Positions 12,101 to 27,100 are shown, counted from the first letter of the stretch. The stretch: DNA of 64,000 nucleotides from Liopterus haemorrhoidalis (GCA_963971575.1 OZ020612.1:65470869-65534868); one strand, 5' to 3'. Program-made: numbers and translations. The notes: generated from the sequence alone by a model not told the origin.

Positions 12101-15100
12101 ACACTGTAAAAATATTGTTTTTAGTCCAAGTTGACAGATGTTCAGTGTCGTACATTGGAAATATATCTTATTTATATTATTTAATTTTTCTCATATATTT
12201 TGTTATTATTTACCTATTTAGACTTTTATTTATATTCTTGGCGTAGATTTTATGGAGAAAATTCTCCATGTAATTTGTTTTTACGCAGTTATATATTTTT
12301 TAGGTTATCTGACATATAAATATTTTTTGACACTTGAAAATTAACAGATCAAGAGAGAGGACTAATGTGAGGCCAAAAAACCGCCTAGCTGATTGTGCCC
12401 AAAGAAGAAGTTATTGATATAATTTTTAGACCTTCATATATACATATATTTTTAATTTGTATTTACAATAATTATTTAAATAAGAAACTTTAGCTCTGAA
12501 GAAATATTGTTTGTTTTATTGCTTTGTTCAAACTCTTTTAGCCAAATCTCTCTTTTTATATATAGTACATAATTTTTAAAATTAATATTTTTTTACCTTT
12601 TCAAATTTTCCATTAAACTGAATTTATGTAGTATAAAAAACGTAAGTGTATTATCTGCCTTGTTTATTTCAATATCTTATTAACCTTTTTTATATTAAAA
12701 AAAAAAAAAAAAAATCACTTGCTAACCCAGTTGCTACGTCCATGTCCTAGTTGTAACTTATTTTAAATTTTCCGCTATACTGTATTTGATCAGTGTAAAT
12801 CGTACTCGGTTCGCAGCGCTATCTACTTTTTTCTACTTTGAAATAGACCATAGATCTGGTTATTTTGGTTACTTTGATGGTGTGTTACTGACTTTAAAAG
12901 TCAATTAAAAATATTCCTCACGCTATAAAACCGACTTTAGGTTGATAAGGTTATGATCACGACATATGTCAAATGGATTGACATTTTAAAAAAGTGATTT
13001 TTTTTAATACCAACATGACATACAGCTTCAAAGGTGCAAACTATTGAAAACAAAATTCCCTCTTAGTGTGTTCTTACAAAAGTGAACAGCTTATAAGCGG
13101 TTCACTTTTGTAAGAACAAACTAAGAGGGAATTTTGTTTTCAATAGTTTGCATCTTTGAAGCTGTATGTCATGTTGGTATTAAAAAATGTCACTTTTTTA
13201 AAATGTCGATCCATTTGACATATGTCATAATGAAAAATGATATTTTAATTATAGTGATCATAACCTTATCAACTTAAAGTCGATTTTACACCGTAAGGAA
13301 TATTTTTATTGACATTTAAAGTCAGTAACACACCATAAAAGTAACCAAAATAACCAGATCTAGTGTGTTCTTACAAAAGTGAACAGCTTATATATATAAA
13401 AATTATCTGTCTCATTTTGTTATACGGAACTAACAGTGAAAGTTAATTTTTTATGTTGTATATTGACAATACATTTATAATATTGTCATAGTATTGGTTC
13501 ACACGGATACGCCAAAGTCTGTTTACACCACAACAGTCACCAAAGTAACCAGATCTAGATTCATATTACAAATTGAGACGGATTATACTATTTCTATATG
13601 CTGTTCACTTTTGTAAGGACAAACTAGATTTGGTTATTTTGGTTACATTTATAGTGTATTACTGACTTTAAATATCATTTAAAATATTTCCTTGTGCTGT
13701 AAATCAGACATGTTTGTTGGTTATGATTATTATAATTAAGATTATAATAATCACGAGAAGTCATCACGTCCGAATTTATTTATTTTATATACTCATGAAG
13801 TATTATATCTTTTTGATATTAATACTCATTATATTGTACTATTCTAGCCTAGTACTATCAGCAATGGCAAACGTCCAAAATAACGGTGTCTGCATTAATA
13901 TTGGACCATTGCAAAATAATTTCAAAGATATTAGAAATACAAACCTTTATTAACGCGTCCAGTTGGTGTAGTATATTCAACGACAACAGCAGTAATATGA
14001 ATTGTATTAGGATACAATTTTGGAGAAGAAGAAATCGAATAGTATCTTGGTTGTAAACGTGGAAGCAATTCACATAAATGATCTAATGCTGGTCGACAAG
14101 AAGGTGTATCCTCCAAAACATGTACAATATTCCTATTTTCTTGAATAATCCATTGATTGTACAATGCTTTACCTTCCGGAGAAGTACTCGACATAAGTTT
14201 CAATCGTTCTTTTTCTTTCGGATCAGTTGCATATTCAGACAATTCTTTCAAAACATGAGTGCGAGGATTCATTGTTACATCAAGATAGTGTGTAAGGGCT
14301 GTACGATAACTACATGGATTGGGGAACGGATGCTTTTTACTGGATTCTTCATCAGTGTTTGTAAGAGTAAAGATTGTGTCTAGATCTTTATTGGTAAGTT
14401 CTCCAATTTTTTTAACGAGTTCTTCATTGTTAATCGGATACACTGCTAAATGATCTCCTGCGTCATATCTCATCTTAGAGCCTTCGATATCAAATTCAAT
14501 ATGCATACATGAACGTTCACCACCTTGGTGTAATTCGCGGTTAACTACGATTTTTGATAAATAAGGATTTTTGGCATCGTACGGCCTGAAAATAAATAAA
14601 AATTAATTAAAACTATATTAAATAAAATGATCAATATAGGACAATGTTACGTGGCAAAAATAAAGCATCGAATGAGTTTCAATTTTACATATTTAAAATC
14701 AGCGACTAAGTTACAGCGAAATATTTAATATATAAGCTTCCACGATTACAAGTTATCGTCTTGAAATGAGAATATTCAAACGTTTGAATGGCCTATACAA
14801 ATATATATACCTATATATTTTTTAATATCACTTATTAGACAACTTGAGGCAAGTTTTTTAAAGAGAAATAAAACAACAAATCTAAAACTATATATATATA
14901 TTCTTTCTTAAAAGGGCTGTTTAAGTTATACTGGGTATAAGTTATGAACTCTCAGATAACACCGGTTATACTAATCGTATTACGGTCGTTACGAATTAAA
15001 AAATATATGACATTTTTTTAACGGGACAGAAATTTCGTCTGTCCCGCATTAACTAATTATTAATCAATCTACTTACGGTCTTTGGTTGCGAAGAGAATGT

Positions 15101-18100
15101 AATCGGGCCATTTCACCAGTGAACACACGGTCAGGAATTTCATCTTTATGTTCCAGTAGTCTATATTGTCTAACGCTAATATCTTCTCCAGTCGCTTCAA
15201 TTCCAAAATATTCACAAACCGATGGCCAAAATTTGTCTTTCCACGTAATAAAGTCATCTTCAATACTGCAAACAAAGTTAGGTTAACATTTTGTATAGGT
15301 TAAGTTAGGTTAAAACTTACTTAGCATCATCGTCTCCTAATCCTAATTCAAATACTCTAGTAGCTCCTAATTCTTCTAAACGCTTGTCGACATATATCGC
15401 TACCTCATTATAATGTTCATAAGTCTTATTACCCAGTCCGAACACCTAAAAATAAAATTAACGTTACAAATTGTTTAAAAGATTTTCACAAAACCATACC
15501 GATTCAACATTTTGCGTGAACACATTTTTGTTAAATATAATTTTATTAATACTATTTCTTGAGCATAAACGTCCTAGAATTCTTTGTAAAGCTAACATTT
15601 ATTTATTCACTTTTAATTTTGAAGCAAGTACAAACTGAGGTTAGAATATGAAATTTTCACTAAAATTAAATATTTTTTATATATTTACATACATTTTATT
15701 ATTTATATAAATGTTATATTGTTAAATACATATAACATTAAATATTTGAAATGAAAAACATGAATTTTTATTACATAATGCGACATTTGGTGATTTTTTT
15801 TAATGTGACGTATTTTGTTCATGATATGACAAAAAATTATAGATTAATAGAAACATTTTAATCAATTTCTAAATATTTGAAAATTAATTTATAAAAATAA
15901 AAAGGTATATATTTAAAAATTGCTACAAAAGATGTCACGTCAAGTACTTGAGCGACATTTTGCAAATTCACGTCATATGTCCTTGAATTACACGTGTGTA
16001 CAATCGACTACAAAACTCATTCTTGTTTACTCATGATGAATTTACAAATTATAAACCGTTTTAAATAAATATAAACAATCTGACACATCAAAATTTAAAA
16101 CGATCAGGTGCGCACACAGTTTTTTGCTTGACATAATTTTTATAAACACAGGGCAAAATTTTAATTTCAAGTGAAGAGAAAAAAAAAGGGTTCTCACTTC
16201 TAAATTTTAAGTAAAGAACCAAAAAAAGTCCTCACTTCTAAATTTTAAGTGAAGAGCGAAAAAAAGAAAAGGTTCTCACTTCTAAATTTTAAGTACAGAG
16301 CAAAAAAAAGGTCCTTACTTCTAAGTTTTAAGTGAAGAGCAAAAAAAAAGGTCCTCACTTGTAAATTTTAAGTGAAGAGCAAAAAAAAAGTTCTCACTTC
16401 TCACAGTACGGGGGGCGTCCGGACCCCTTGGACCCCCCCTTGTGTGCGCCTCTGAAAACGATAAATATATAACTTGAGTAATTTATTATTTCATACGTAG
16501 TTATATCATAATATACATAATTTTAACACCAATATCCGATTTCCGATCACAGTTTCCAGGATAATAATATTATTATATATTTTAAAAACACTCAGGTTCT
16601 GTTTTTACATATCCTGTCAATATTCGATGTATTAAATATATAACACATACAATTTTTTTTTTTTACCTTAATTTTTGCAAAAAACAATTTTCCCAGTATG
16701 GATGTTATCGGTGTTTCTAAATATTGGGTTTGCGAGTAATTTTAATATGCACTAGCAGCACGACACTCAGAATATAACAAATTAAATGGCGACCCTTTTA
16801 ACATGATTTAAGAGTTATCATCGGGTCACGACCTATACGCAATTCTGTAGTTTCTTTATCAGTTCAATATTCAATATTGTGCGTACGAAAATGTTTCCGA
16901 ATTAGTTTTTGTTTTTTGGAGGAATTAGATCGCCCTCAATCAGAAAATCCCGAAGAAGAAGAAAACCCTAAAAACGGCCGATCTAACTCGTATCCTTTCT
17001 TCTATTGAGAATAAACATTACCTATAGAGGCGCTGTTGTCGCTTACAAAATGGCGATTGGAATAGGATATTTTTGACATTTGCCACACAACAATTCACAT
17101 TGCAGTTAATTTTCTGTTGCAATACAAAATCCTATTCCGTTAAGTTCCAAAATATTCCGCTAGGCGTCACTTCAGTTATTGTCAGTTCTCAATATAAAGT
17201 GGGAAACAGAATGCAACGAGTTCTACGGCGCGTTGACGGCATTTGTACGGCGCTATCTGTCAGAAGAAAGTTAAAACCAAGCTGTCGTACGCAAGTGCAC
17301 AGAATGAACAACGTCCTATGGCGTTCGAACGCCGCTGATACTGAATGTTCGTCAATTTCCAACTTTTGACGCCGTTGAACGTTGACGCAGAACACCTAAC
17401 CTCAGTTTTTACTGAATGGTAAAGTGTTTGTATGTATAAATAACTTGCATACAACATAAATAACATCACACACAAGTCTTCATCATCCATTTTACTTTTA
17501 ATAAAAGAAAGCGCATGTATAAACACAGATATAGGTTGTCACGTGACACTTGACGGCGTTAAAAATGATTGCATTGTGGGTAGGCGAAAATTCAACGGCG
17601 TTCTCAGCAACGCCGTCGCAAATGACGGCGCGCTGACGGCGTAGCGCGCTGTGCATTCTGTTCCAGGCTTAAAAGGTGCGTTCGGCATAACTGTGCAGTG
17701 TTAACTCTGTGTTGTACAAGTTTTTTGTCACGTGACCACTGTGCACACGTGCAAGGCAGTCAAAGACGAACGCTTTGTTCAGATTGTGCAGTTATTCTTG
17801 TTATTCTAACCTTTTTTTTTGTAAACAAATAAATTATATGTGTTTGATTACATGAAGTCTGTCTCCTGCTCCTTGTTTTGTACGATAATATAAAAATGAC
17901 GCATGAAGGTTTTAGAATTCTTTTAAGTAATATAAAAGAAATTTTATTTGATGAGGAAGACAATTCAGAAAACTTTTCTAAACCAGAAAATATTTTGGAA
18001 AAAGTGTTTGAATATTTAGAGTACTGTTCTAAACATGACTACAAATCAATTTAAAGTACATTTCCGCTTGTATCCAAAAAAATTTGAGTCTTTTTGAGTG

Positions 18101-21100
18101 TATTTACATGTTCCATCATGAGGTTCCATCAGGCATAAACAATGATATCTTGATTGTTGTCACTCACATTGTTTTGTAGAAATAATAACTTGTATTTTTA
18201 CCGCGAAAAAACAGATTGCCGCACGATATGAACTTGTGACGACTGTGAAACACAAACTGCACTGCATATTTGTCGAACGATCACACAGAAACTTTATGCC
18301 GAACGTTTCTTGTGTAAATTATGCAGAATGTGTAGATTATTAGCTTATGCCGAACGCACCTTAAATATACAACATAATTAGAGGTGCTAAATTTAAATAA
18401 TGGCAATTTGAAAATTGTTTATTTAACTTGACAGTATGTGGCTCTAGCAGTTTGTGATACCTCCAACACGTGAGATGACGTCATGCGAACCACGTGATTA
18501 GACTGGTCTATTGTACAAGAACGAGGACTGGGCCATTGCCCTGATCCCCCATGCGTTACGCCGACCCTGGATAGCTACCATTCCAAAAAGGTGGATTTTA
18601 GACTTGTAGTAATTATCTAATTATGGTTTTAATGAATGTAGTGGTCCAAAATCCAAACCGGAAGTTTTAAATGCTGGCCGTTCTTAAGATATAATGTTTT
18701 AAATGATAAATTACATAACTAATAAAGTAAATTTAATGGCCTAATAAAGTTTTATTGTAGCTTCAATGTCAACGTTGACATAAACATTATTTTGGTTCAT
18801 TCAAACTTTATTGAAATTGTTTCAAAGTCCACGCAATAAAAAGAACGACATTTCATGAACTACATACTCTATATGCGGTTTCTGATAACATTTATCATTG
18901 ATAATGTATTGATTATCAGTAGTAGACAGAGTTTAATTTTATTTCAAGTGCCTTTTATCTTTATTATTAACATGAATTATTATAATAAATAAAGATAAAC
19001 ATTAAAAAAATATATATTGTATTAACAATTAGTTGTAAACTTTCCGTTGTTGCGATATGATTTTTTATATCGTATAATAGGCAATTTCAAAGTTTAATCT
19101 ACTTCGAAACGGCTCATCGTAGAGAGATAATTAAGCGTTCTATGGAAAGGTAGCAGATATGCAATTTCTGGGTATGGTTTATGCCAGAGTTTCCCAAACT
19201 GTGCTCCACGGAGAACTTGGTGCTCCTCGAGCAGACTAGACAGAAAAGTAAATAAATGTGATCAGATGTGAAAATAATGTTTGTTTTTTATTTTTCAAAA
19301 CAAACGTTTCACTCAGAAATGATCCGCTACTGAAGATAACAAAAGCCAGTACAAAGTTATTTTATTGCCACCAATAAACGTTAATAAAGACACTCGGATC
19401 TCAATAGTTCAACTGGTCATTGAAAAAGTTTTAACCATTATGAAATACAAATATACAACTGAGTGACTGTTCTATTACAGGGCTTATAAATTACAAGAGC
19501 GGCATATAATACAGTACAAATTCCATAAAATTTGTCAAATAATAGATAATGGATGTTGTGACGTTTCATGCAATGGGAATATGAATTACCTATATTCTTT
19601 ATATCTCTTATAATTCAGACAGGAAGTCAGTAAGTCATAGTCAGTGTTGTAATGTATCTAGGTATTTGTATCTAGGTACATTTTAAAATATGTATCTGTA
19701 TCTGTATCTAGATATTTTAATCAGTATCTAAGTATCTGTATTTCAGGTACTTTTTTCAGATACTTTCCTATTTTGTCTTTTTCAAGGACTTTTTACAAAA
19801 TATGTCCTTACGATTTTTCAAGTTGGTAATACATTTATGGTTGGTTTATATACGGAACAAGAATAAGGAATAGGAAATAAGAATAGTACACAAGAATAAA
19901 AAATATTAAACCGTTTATATAGGACATAACATTTCGTCGCTGCGCCTGCGTACTTACGTTAGCCTGTGTTTAACGTTTGTCACTTGACAGGTTCTTAAAA
20001 CTTACAAGAAGAATAAATAAAAATAATAAAAACATTTTATTGTTGTTTACAACCCTCCGATCACAACTGAAAAACATCTGTTGAACAAACTTTATTACGG
20101 CAGACATTTTAATTGCTGTGCGCAGGCTTATCGTGTCTTAAGCCTGGAACAGAATGCACAGCGCGCTACGCCGTCAGCGCGGCGTCATTTGCGACAACGT
20201 TGCGTCAACGCCGTTGAGATTTTCGCCTGCACAGAATGCAATAATTTTTAACGCCGTCAAGTGTCACTTGACAACCTATATCTGTGTTTATACGTGCGCT
20301 TTCTTTTATTAAAAGTATAATGGATGATGAAGACTTGTGTGTGATGTTATTTATGTTGTATGCAAGTTATTTATACATACAAACACTTTACCATTCAGTA
20401 AAAACTGAGGTTAGGTGTTCTGCGTCAACGTTCAACGGCGTCAAAAGTTGGAAGTTGACGAACATTCAGTATCAACGGCGGTCGAACGCCGGAGGACGTT
20501 GTTCATTCTGTGCACTTGCGTACGACAGCTTGGGTTTAACTTTCTCCTGACAGATAGCGCCGTACGTACGGCGTCAACGCGTCGTAGAACTCGGTGCATT
20601 CTGTTTCCCACTTTATTCTTTAAATAAGTATAAAATGTTGAATGTTACCAACTATTCTTATGTTTAAGTTAAATTTCATTCCTACATAAACCGATATACG
20701 GCGCAGCCATGTTTTAACATCTTGTGTACTATTCTTATTTCCTATTCCTTATTCTTGTTCCGTATATAAACCAACCATTAGCTTCATTCAGATATTTGAA
20801 TTTTAAGTTCAAATTAACCAATCAGCGACCAGTAAACTCTTTCTTGCTTGGTCAACTCAAATTTTAACAGGAGTTTAATTTAAATGAAATTTATGGAAGG
20901 TTTTTATCTTTGTTAGACAAAGATGTACACCACATGTTTCGCATTGAAATACGTATAACCCTTGCAGCCTGGCAATTTACTTTGCAAAATTATCTTTGCA
21001 AACTATAATAATAATAATAATAATAATAAACACGTTTAGTAACTATATTTAAAGGTTGTTTGGGTAACCGTTGTTAATATAATTATTTCATTTAAAAAAA

Positions 21101-24100
21101 AAATATTAGCTAACTAGTTTCGGCGTAAGTCATTTTCAGAGCTGGAAATACAATTACATTTTATTAAAATTTTATAGATAAAAATAAATTAAATAAATAA
21201 ATTATAAGTTTGAGAATTATGATAAAATACAAGTTCTATATGTAAATAATTAAATTTTGGAAAACATTCTTTTATTTTTTATTTATTTTTTTATTTTTTA
21301 TTTAAAAAAAAAGGAAAAAAATAAAAGGATCTTTTCCAAAATTTTATTAATTATATATAGAACTTGTATTTTATCATAATTCTCAAACTTATAATTTATT
21401 TAATTTATTTTTATCTATAAAATTTTAATAAAGTGTAATTGTATTTCCAGCTCTGAATAAATTTAAAAAAATAATAAATAAAAAAAAAATAAATAATTTT
21501 ATTAACAACGGTTAAGTAAAACAACCATTAAGTAATTATCTAATCTAAGAATAAGAATTAATTTGAATTAATAAGAATAAATGTGAATTAAATAAAGGAA
21601 AATATAATAAATAAAATTGTTGTTTTATTTTTGTCATCCTAAATACTTATTTAATAATCAGTAATTTATTAGCGAACAAAAAATGTTCGAGATATCCGCT
21701 GAAATTGGAAAAAAAGTGATTTTTTTAAAGATTACATAGGTATATAGTTAGTTAATATTTCTGACACACAGCTTCAAAGGCTATTTGTGTTTATTTTGAG
21801 AGTAATAATAGTGCATAACTTATTTTTTATTGTGAACAAATATATTCCTTGCTATAGTTATTTCTTTTTTTTTTTTGTGGTGTTTTCATTTTTCCGAAAG
21901 TATCTTAAAAGTATCTTGAAGTATCTAGATACATTGTAAAAAAAATATATCTGTATCTAGATACTTTTTAAAATTTGTATCTGTATCTGCATCTAGATAC
22001 ATTTTTCCTCAAGTATCTGTATCTAGATATATTTTCAAATGTATCTATTACAACACTGGTCATAGTGGTGCAAAGTCTTCGTCTCAGAACGTCCAGTAGA
22101 CGACAAGTGTGTGTCTTCACTTGGATAAAAATACGAAAGGCATGAATAAAGATTTATACTACTACTATATAAAAAAATAAATAAAAATGTATTCGATTGG
22201 GAGTTGCTCGAGCGCGCTTGCTAGTAAAACTTGGATAGAGCATGACGTCATTTGCTCGCTGGCAGAGCAATTCTAGAGTGGTCCAATCCAATACGCCATA
22301 AGTAATTAATCGACGAGCGTTCCGATGTGTGCAGTGGCCAGCTAACTTGGCGCCTGGTGCAGGAAAATTGAAGGGCGCCTTTGATAATGTTCTATGGTAC
22401 CTTCGATCTGACAAAGTACAAAATATATCCATAGCGGCGCTTTACTGCTTTGGCACCTGTGCCGTTTGGACTTTTGCAACTGGCACCATTTATACTAGAG
22501 CCGGTACTGGGTACTATTAATCGTCACAAAGCGGAAAATTCCCGTATTAAATTTTACTTGTGCCCCTTATTTTAAAAATGTCACTGTTAATCTATTGCAT
22601 GTGCGTACTGTACTAAATCCTAATCTTAAAAACACTCCGGGTACATATTATTTAAAACTGACAACTTTTGATTATATTTAAAAAAAGTAACAATTATTTT
22701 AATCGGACATGGAAGATAATTTTAATTACATAGTAACATGGTTTTTGTTACCTACTAAAATGGATAGATAACATAGTAACAAAATGTAACTTACTGCATA
22801 ATTTAATCCTGTCAAATCGGCGTCGCCATTTTGTATCCATTCGTAAAATTCCATGGCATTATCTGTTGGATCTCCTTCGCCATAAGTTGCCAAACAAAAC
22901 ACAGCTAAAGAATTTGGGATGGATTTTAAGTTGACTAACTCTTCCTGGAAAATAAATACATAAATAAAATTATTTATTTTAATAAATTAGTCTTCTAGAG
23001 TGATTTTTTAAAATGAATATTAAGCAGCTTTTCAACACATTGGCTCATTTAATTTAGTAAATCTCGTTATGAATGTAGCAAAAAATATATTTTTTTTACT
23101 TTTTGAAATTTACGTCATAGTGACGTAACTGCCGCTAATGAATGTTATGCATATTTGTATTCGACGAACGTTTATTATCCCTCTATCTCAAGTGCATGAA
23201 CATTCAGACATTCATGTTATCTCTTTGCTAATTTTGTCAAATATAAAGTTTGTTGTTTAAATATATCATTTTATATTTTGATCATCTGTTTTAAAAATTA
23301 ACATAAATGAAAAAACAATAGGTATCATTGACATCATTTGCGCTCATATTAATCTACGACACTCCTGTTGCCAGCTACGTCACTAAAGAGCGGAGTTTGG
23401 AACTGTTTATAATAATAATAATTTATTTTGCGAATTATTCCATACATGTAAATATATTTAAATACAAAATTGATAACAAAATAAACTTACAATACATCGC
23501 TTAAGTTGCAAACAACTTGTGTGCGACGGTGTATGTACATTTAAATATAATAAAACAATTTTTATACTTATTTACATGTTAACCAATATTTAAAAAGAAA
23601 TATATAATATAATGGTCATGTTCACATCCTATAAAATGCGTTTTTTTATACATTACAAAACTAGAAAAAAAATAATAGTAAATAATTAATATAAGTAAAA
23701 TCAAAGATTTAAATTAGTCAGCTTTTAAAGTCATGTCAGCTTCATGCAGAAATATTATCAAACATTTCAATTTTTTAACTTAAGTAGTGTAACGCAAACC
23801 TTTAATATTTGCTGGCATCATGTTATATAAATGTTGTGCCCTATAATTAAAGCTTTGTCACTTAATTTTTTGGTGATTCTATTTGTTTGAATATACTTGC
23901 TCTTTTGTCTTGTCTTATATTTATGACTTTTCATAAAATTTAAGTACGTAAATTCTATTAATAGGTAATATTTCTGTATTTTTATATACTTATATACACT
24001 TATTTCGGTCACTGGAACACTTTTTATGAAACAAGAAACTTAGAGATATGAGCCATGTTAAAATGACGCTTGATCAATTTTTTTTTTCTTTAAAAAATCA

Positions 24101-27100
24101 GGAATTTTATAAATCTGGAATATTTTTCTTCCTGATAGATGGCAGTGTTATAGATCACGATGGAAACTATTTTACTCAATAAAGTACATTTTTAGGTTTT
24201 TGTAGGCTAGGATGACCATTCGTCCCGCTTTTTGCGGGACTGTCCCGCATTGTAACTTGTATTTGAGGACTTTTTTTTTTTGCTCTTCACTTGGATTTGG
24301 GGGGTGAGGACCTTTTGTTTTTACTCTTCACATGGATTTGGGAGGTGAGGACCTTTTTTTTTTGCTCTTCACTTATATTTGGGAAATGACGACCTTATTT
24401 TGCTCCGTCCCGCATTGCCTTCTTAAGAAAATTGTCATCCTATTGTAGGACTAAGGCGCAAACACGGTAAAAGGGCGTAAACCAAGGGGATATTTTTTAG
24501 GTTTTTGTAGGTATGACCAAAAAACCCTTATACCGTCTGTCTGTCTGTTCGGTAAAAATTGTAGCCAAACGGCTAAACCTAGAGAGTTGAAATTTGGCAT
24601 GGTTATACAACTCTTTGACCCGCACATAGGAATAATACTAAAACATTTAAAAAACACATCCCCCTAAAAATATAAACAATTATGTGCTCATCGAAAAAAA
24701 AAATATGTTTTTAAAATTCTGAGTAGGGTATCAAATGAAAGCCTAAGTACGTGGATTAACGATCAAAATTTTATTTTTGCAAAATAAATTATTTTTATGC
24801 GATTTTTGCTAAAATTGTGCAAAAAAAAATTGTCCCACACCTGTAGCTCAGATGGTCTAAACTAAAAATCTGAAAAAATTCTAAGTAATGTACATTGATG
24901 TGAACCGAAATAGCACAACAGGAATTTTTGTACTATTAAAATCCCGGAAAAATAAACCAACTTCAGTAATCATACTAAATAGTAGTATTAGGTATTCGAA
25001 TTAAAATTAAGAAAAAAATATTTTAAAATAAAATTTGTTTTTAAAGCTCTTAGATTAACAGATGATAAATTATTTTAAAAATATCCTTCATTTTGCCGTG
25101 ATTACTACACAGCAAAATTAGTCCTACACACTCAGCATGCCGCCTTCACTTATTATATATCTGCGAAACCCTGAAATGTGTAAAAATTGACACTTCACAT
25201 CAATTTTTTCGTTTCAATTTGTTTTTATTTTAATAATACCAAATAAACGAAAAACCTTCCGGTATTTTTAGTATTTAATAAACTGTGTAATTTTTGTTGC
25301 TATATGTCATTTGTTATAATAGTAATAATTTTGTCCAAAGCTGTATATTTCCATGATTAATATTAAAGGATGCAACCTTGACATCGAAAACGAGACGCGT
25401 TACCTAATATTACATATTATAAACGCGCATATAATTACCGCAAAAAATATTCCACACCAAAAAAAAAGGTATTTGCCTTCAATTTCAGGGATACGTTTCA
25501 TAATTTAAATAACTAAAACCAGAAAAATGTCCTTTGAGTGGCCGTGTTTTTGTTAATTAAGGTCGAATAGGTATAAAACATTATATTTTAATTTGATTAA
25601 TATGTCAAATATCGAGTACAGATGTAGTTTCCATATAGATTATAACTAGTTTTTATGGCATTGAAATCACAATGTCAATATTTTTAAAACGGATGATACA
25701 AGCCCAAAATTGATATTTTTATGATCTATGGCCCACTTTATAGAACATACCATATTAATTTTGAAGATTGGCATAAAACAATTACCCCGTATAACTATAA
25801 TCACATTGTAAAACTACAAAAGAACTAGTGTTCATGTTTACTACCACGTTGTGAACAGTCAACGGTCAGTGGCGCATACATACGTTTAAGTACTAACTAT
25901 AAATAAGTATAAATATCATAAATGATTATTACATGTATTGATTTTATGATAATGAAACAATAAACTAAACAATACTTGTTTTTGTTAATCCTTTAAGTAA
26001 GATGCGTAATGTGAAAAACTAATCCCTACATGGGTTGACCCGCCTAGTTATATTACTTCTATTGTAATTTTATGAGTTCCCTAACCTTTATTATTTTATT
26101 GAGATCTTCAAAACTAATTTGGTACGGACTATACATACATTTACTAAATTTCTTTTTTAAATTTTTTAAAATTTTTTTAAAAACTAAATTTCTTTTAGTT
26201 TGGATTTAAAGATTTTTTGCCATTTTTAGGGTTTTGTAGGTATGACCAAAAAACCCTTATACCGTCATTTTGTCGTCTGTCTGTCTGTCTGTCTGTTCGG
26301 TAAAAATTGTAGCAAAACGGCTAAACCTAGAGCGTTGAAATTTGGCATGCTTATACAACTCTTTGACCTGCACATAGGAAAAATACTAAAACATCTAAAA
26401 AACATATCCTTCTAAAAATATAAACAAATATGTGCTCATCGAAAAAAAAAATATATTTTTTTAAAATTAGTAGTTTAAAATTAGAGTAGGGTATCAAATG
26501 AAAGCCCTTAGTACGTGGATTAACGATCAAAATTTTATTTTTGCAAAATAAATTATTTTGATGCGATTTTTGCCAAAATTGTGCAAAAATTTTTTTGTCC
26601 CACACCCTGTAGCCCAGATGGTTTAAACTAAAAATCTGAAAAAATTCTAAGTAATGTACATTGGTGTGAACCGGAATAGTACAACAGGAATTTTTGATCA
26701 GATTATGTTTTCGGAAAATAACGCATTTTTTGTGTTTTTAACTAAAATATGTTAACTATTTAATACGTTGTGTAACATACCACATCAGTAGCTCTCGTGG
26801 CGTGGTTGGATTTGTCGTACGCTTAATAATATAAGAAACTTGCAAACTAGGGTTCGAATCCTGTTGATTTTATTTTTTGCATTTTTATTTTGTTAAAATT
26901 ATTTTGTTAAAATTCTAGTTATATTTGGTAAATGTTGCATTTAATTTAAGCGTAAATTTAATAACCAGTGGAAAGTGTTGAAATTATAATTTAATTCTAT
27001 GTTTGACGAAATCAAAGAGCGGGACTTATGATGTAAGCAACCAATGGAAACCATAGGTGCAATTTTCAAAATCTTAATGAACTTTGCTATATAAAAAAAA

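Larger units (their letters stand above)
19642..22058. mobile_element. 2.4-kb hAT element with nested insertions
   Basis: Ends CAGTGTTGTAATGTATC and TCTATTACAACACTG with GTCATAGT duplicated at 19634-19641 and 22059-22066. Both termini contain many GTATCTAGATAC-type subterminal repeats. The interior holds the element at 19838-20777 and a fold-back at about 21045-21535. No hAT transposase is left. Confidence 0.88.

Noticed and set aside
16160..16405. CRISPR-like array
   Set aside because: Units are plain tandem copies without unique spacers, in a eukaryotic intron and inside a hAT element.
26787..26864. Functional tRNA gene
   Set aside because: A and B boxes are present but the acceptor and anticodon stems do not pair; copies lie at a fixed point of a repeat.
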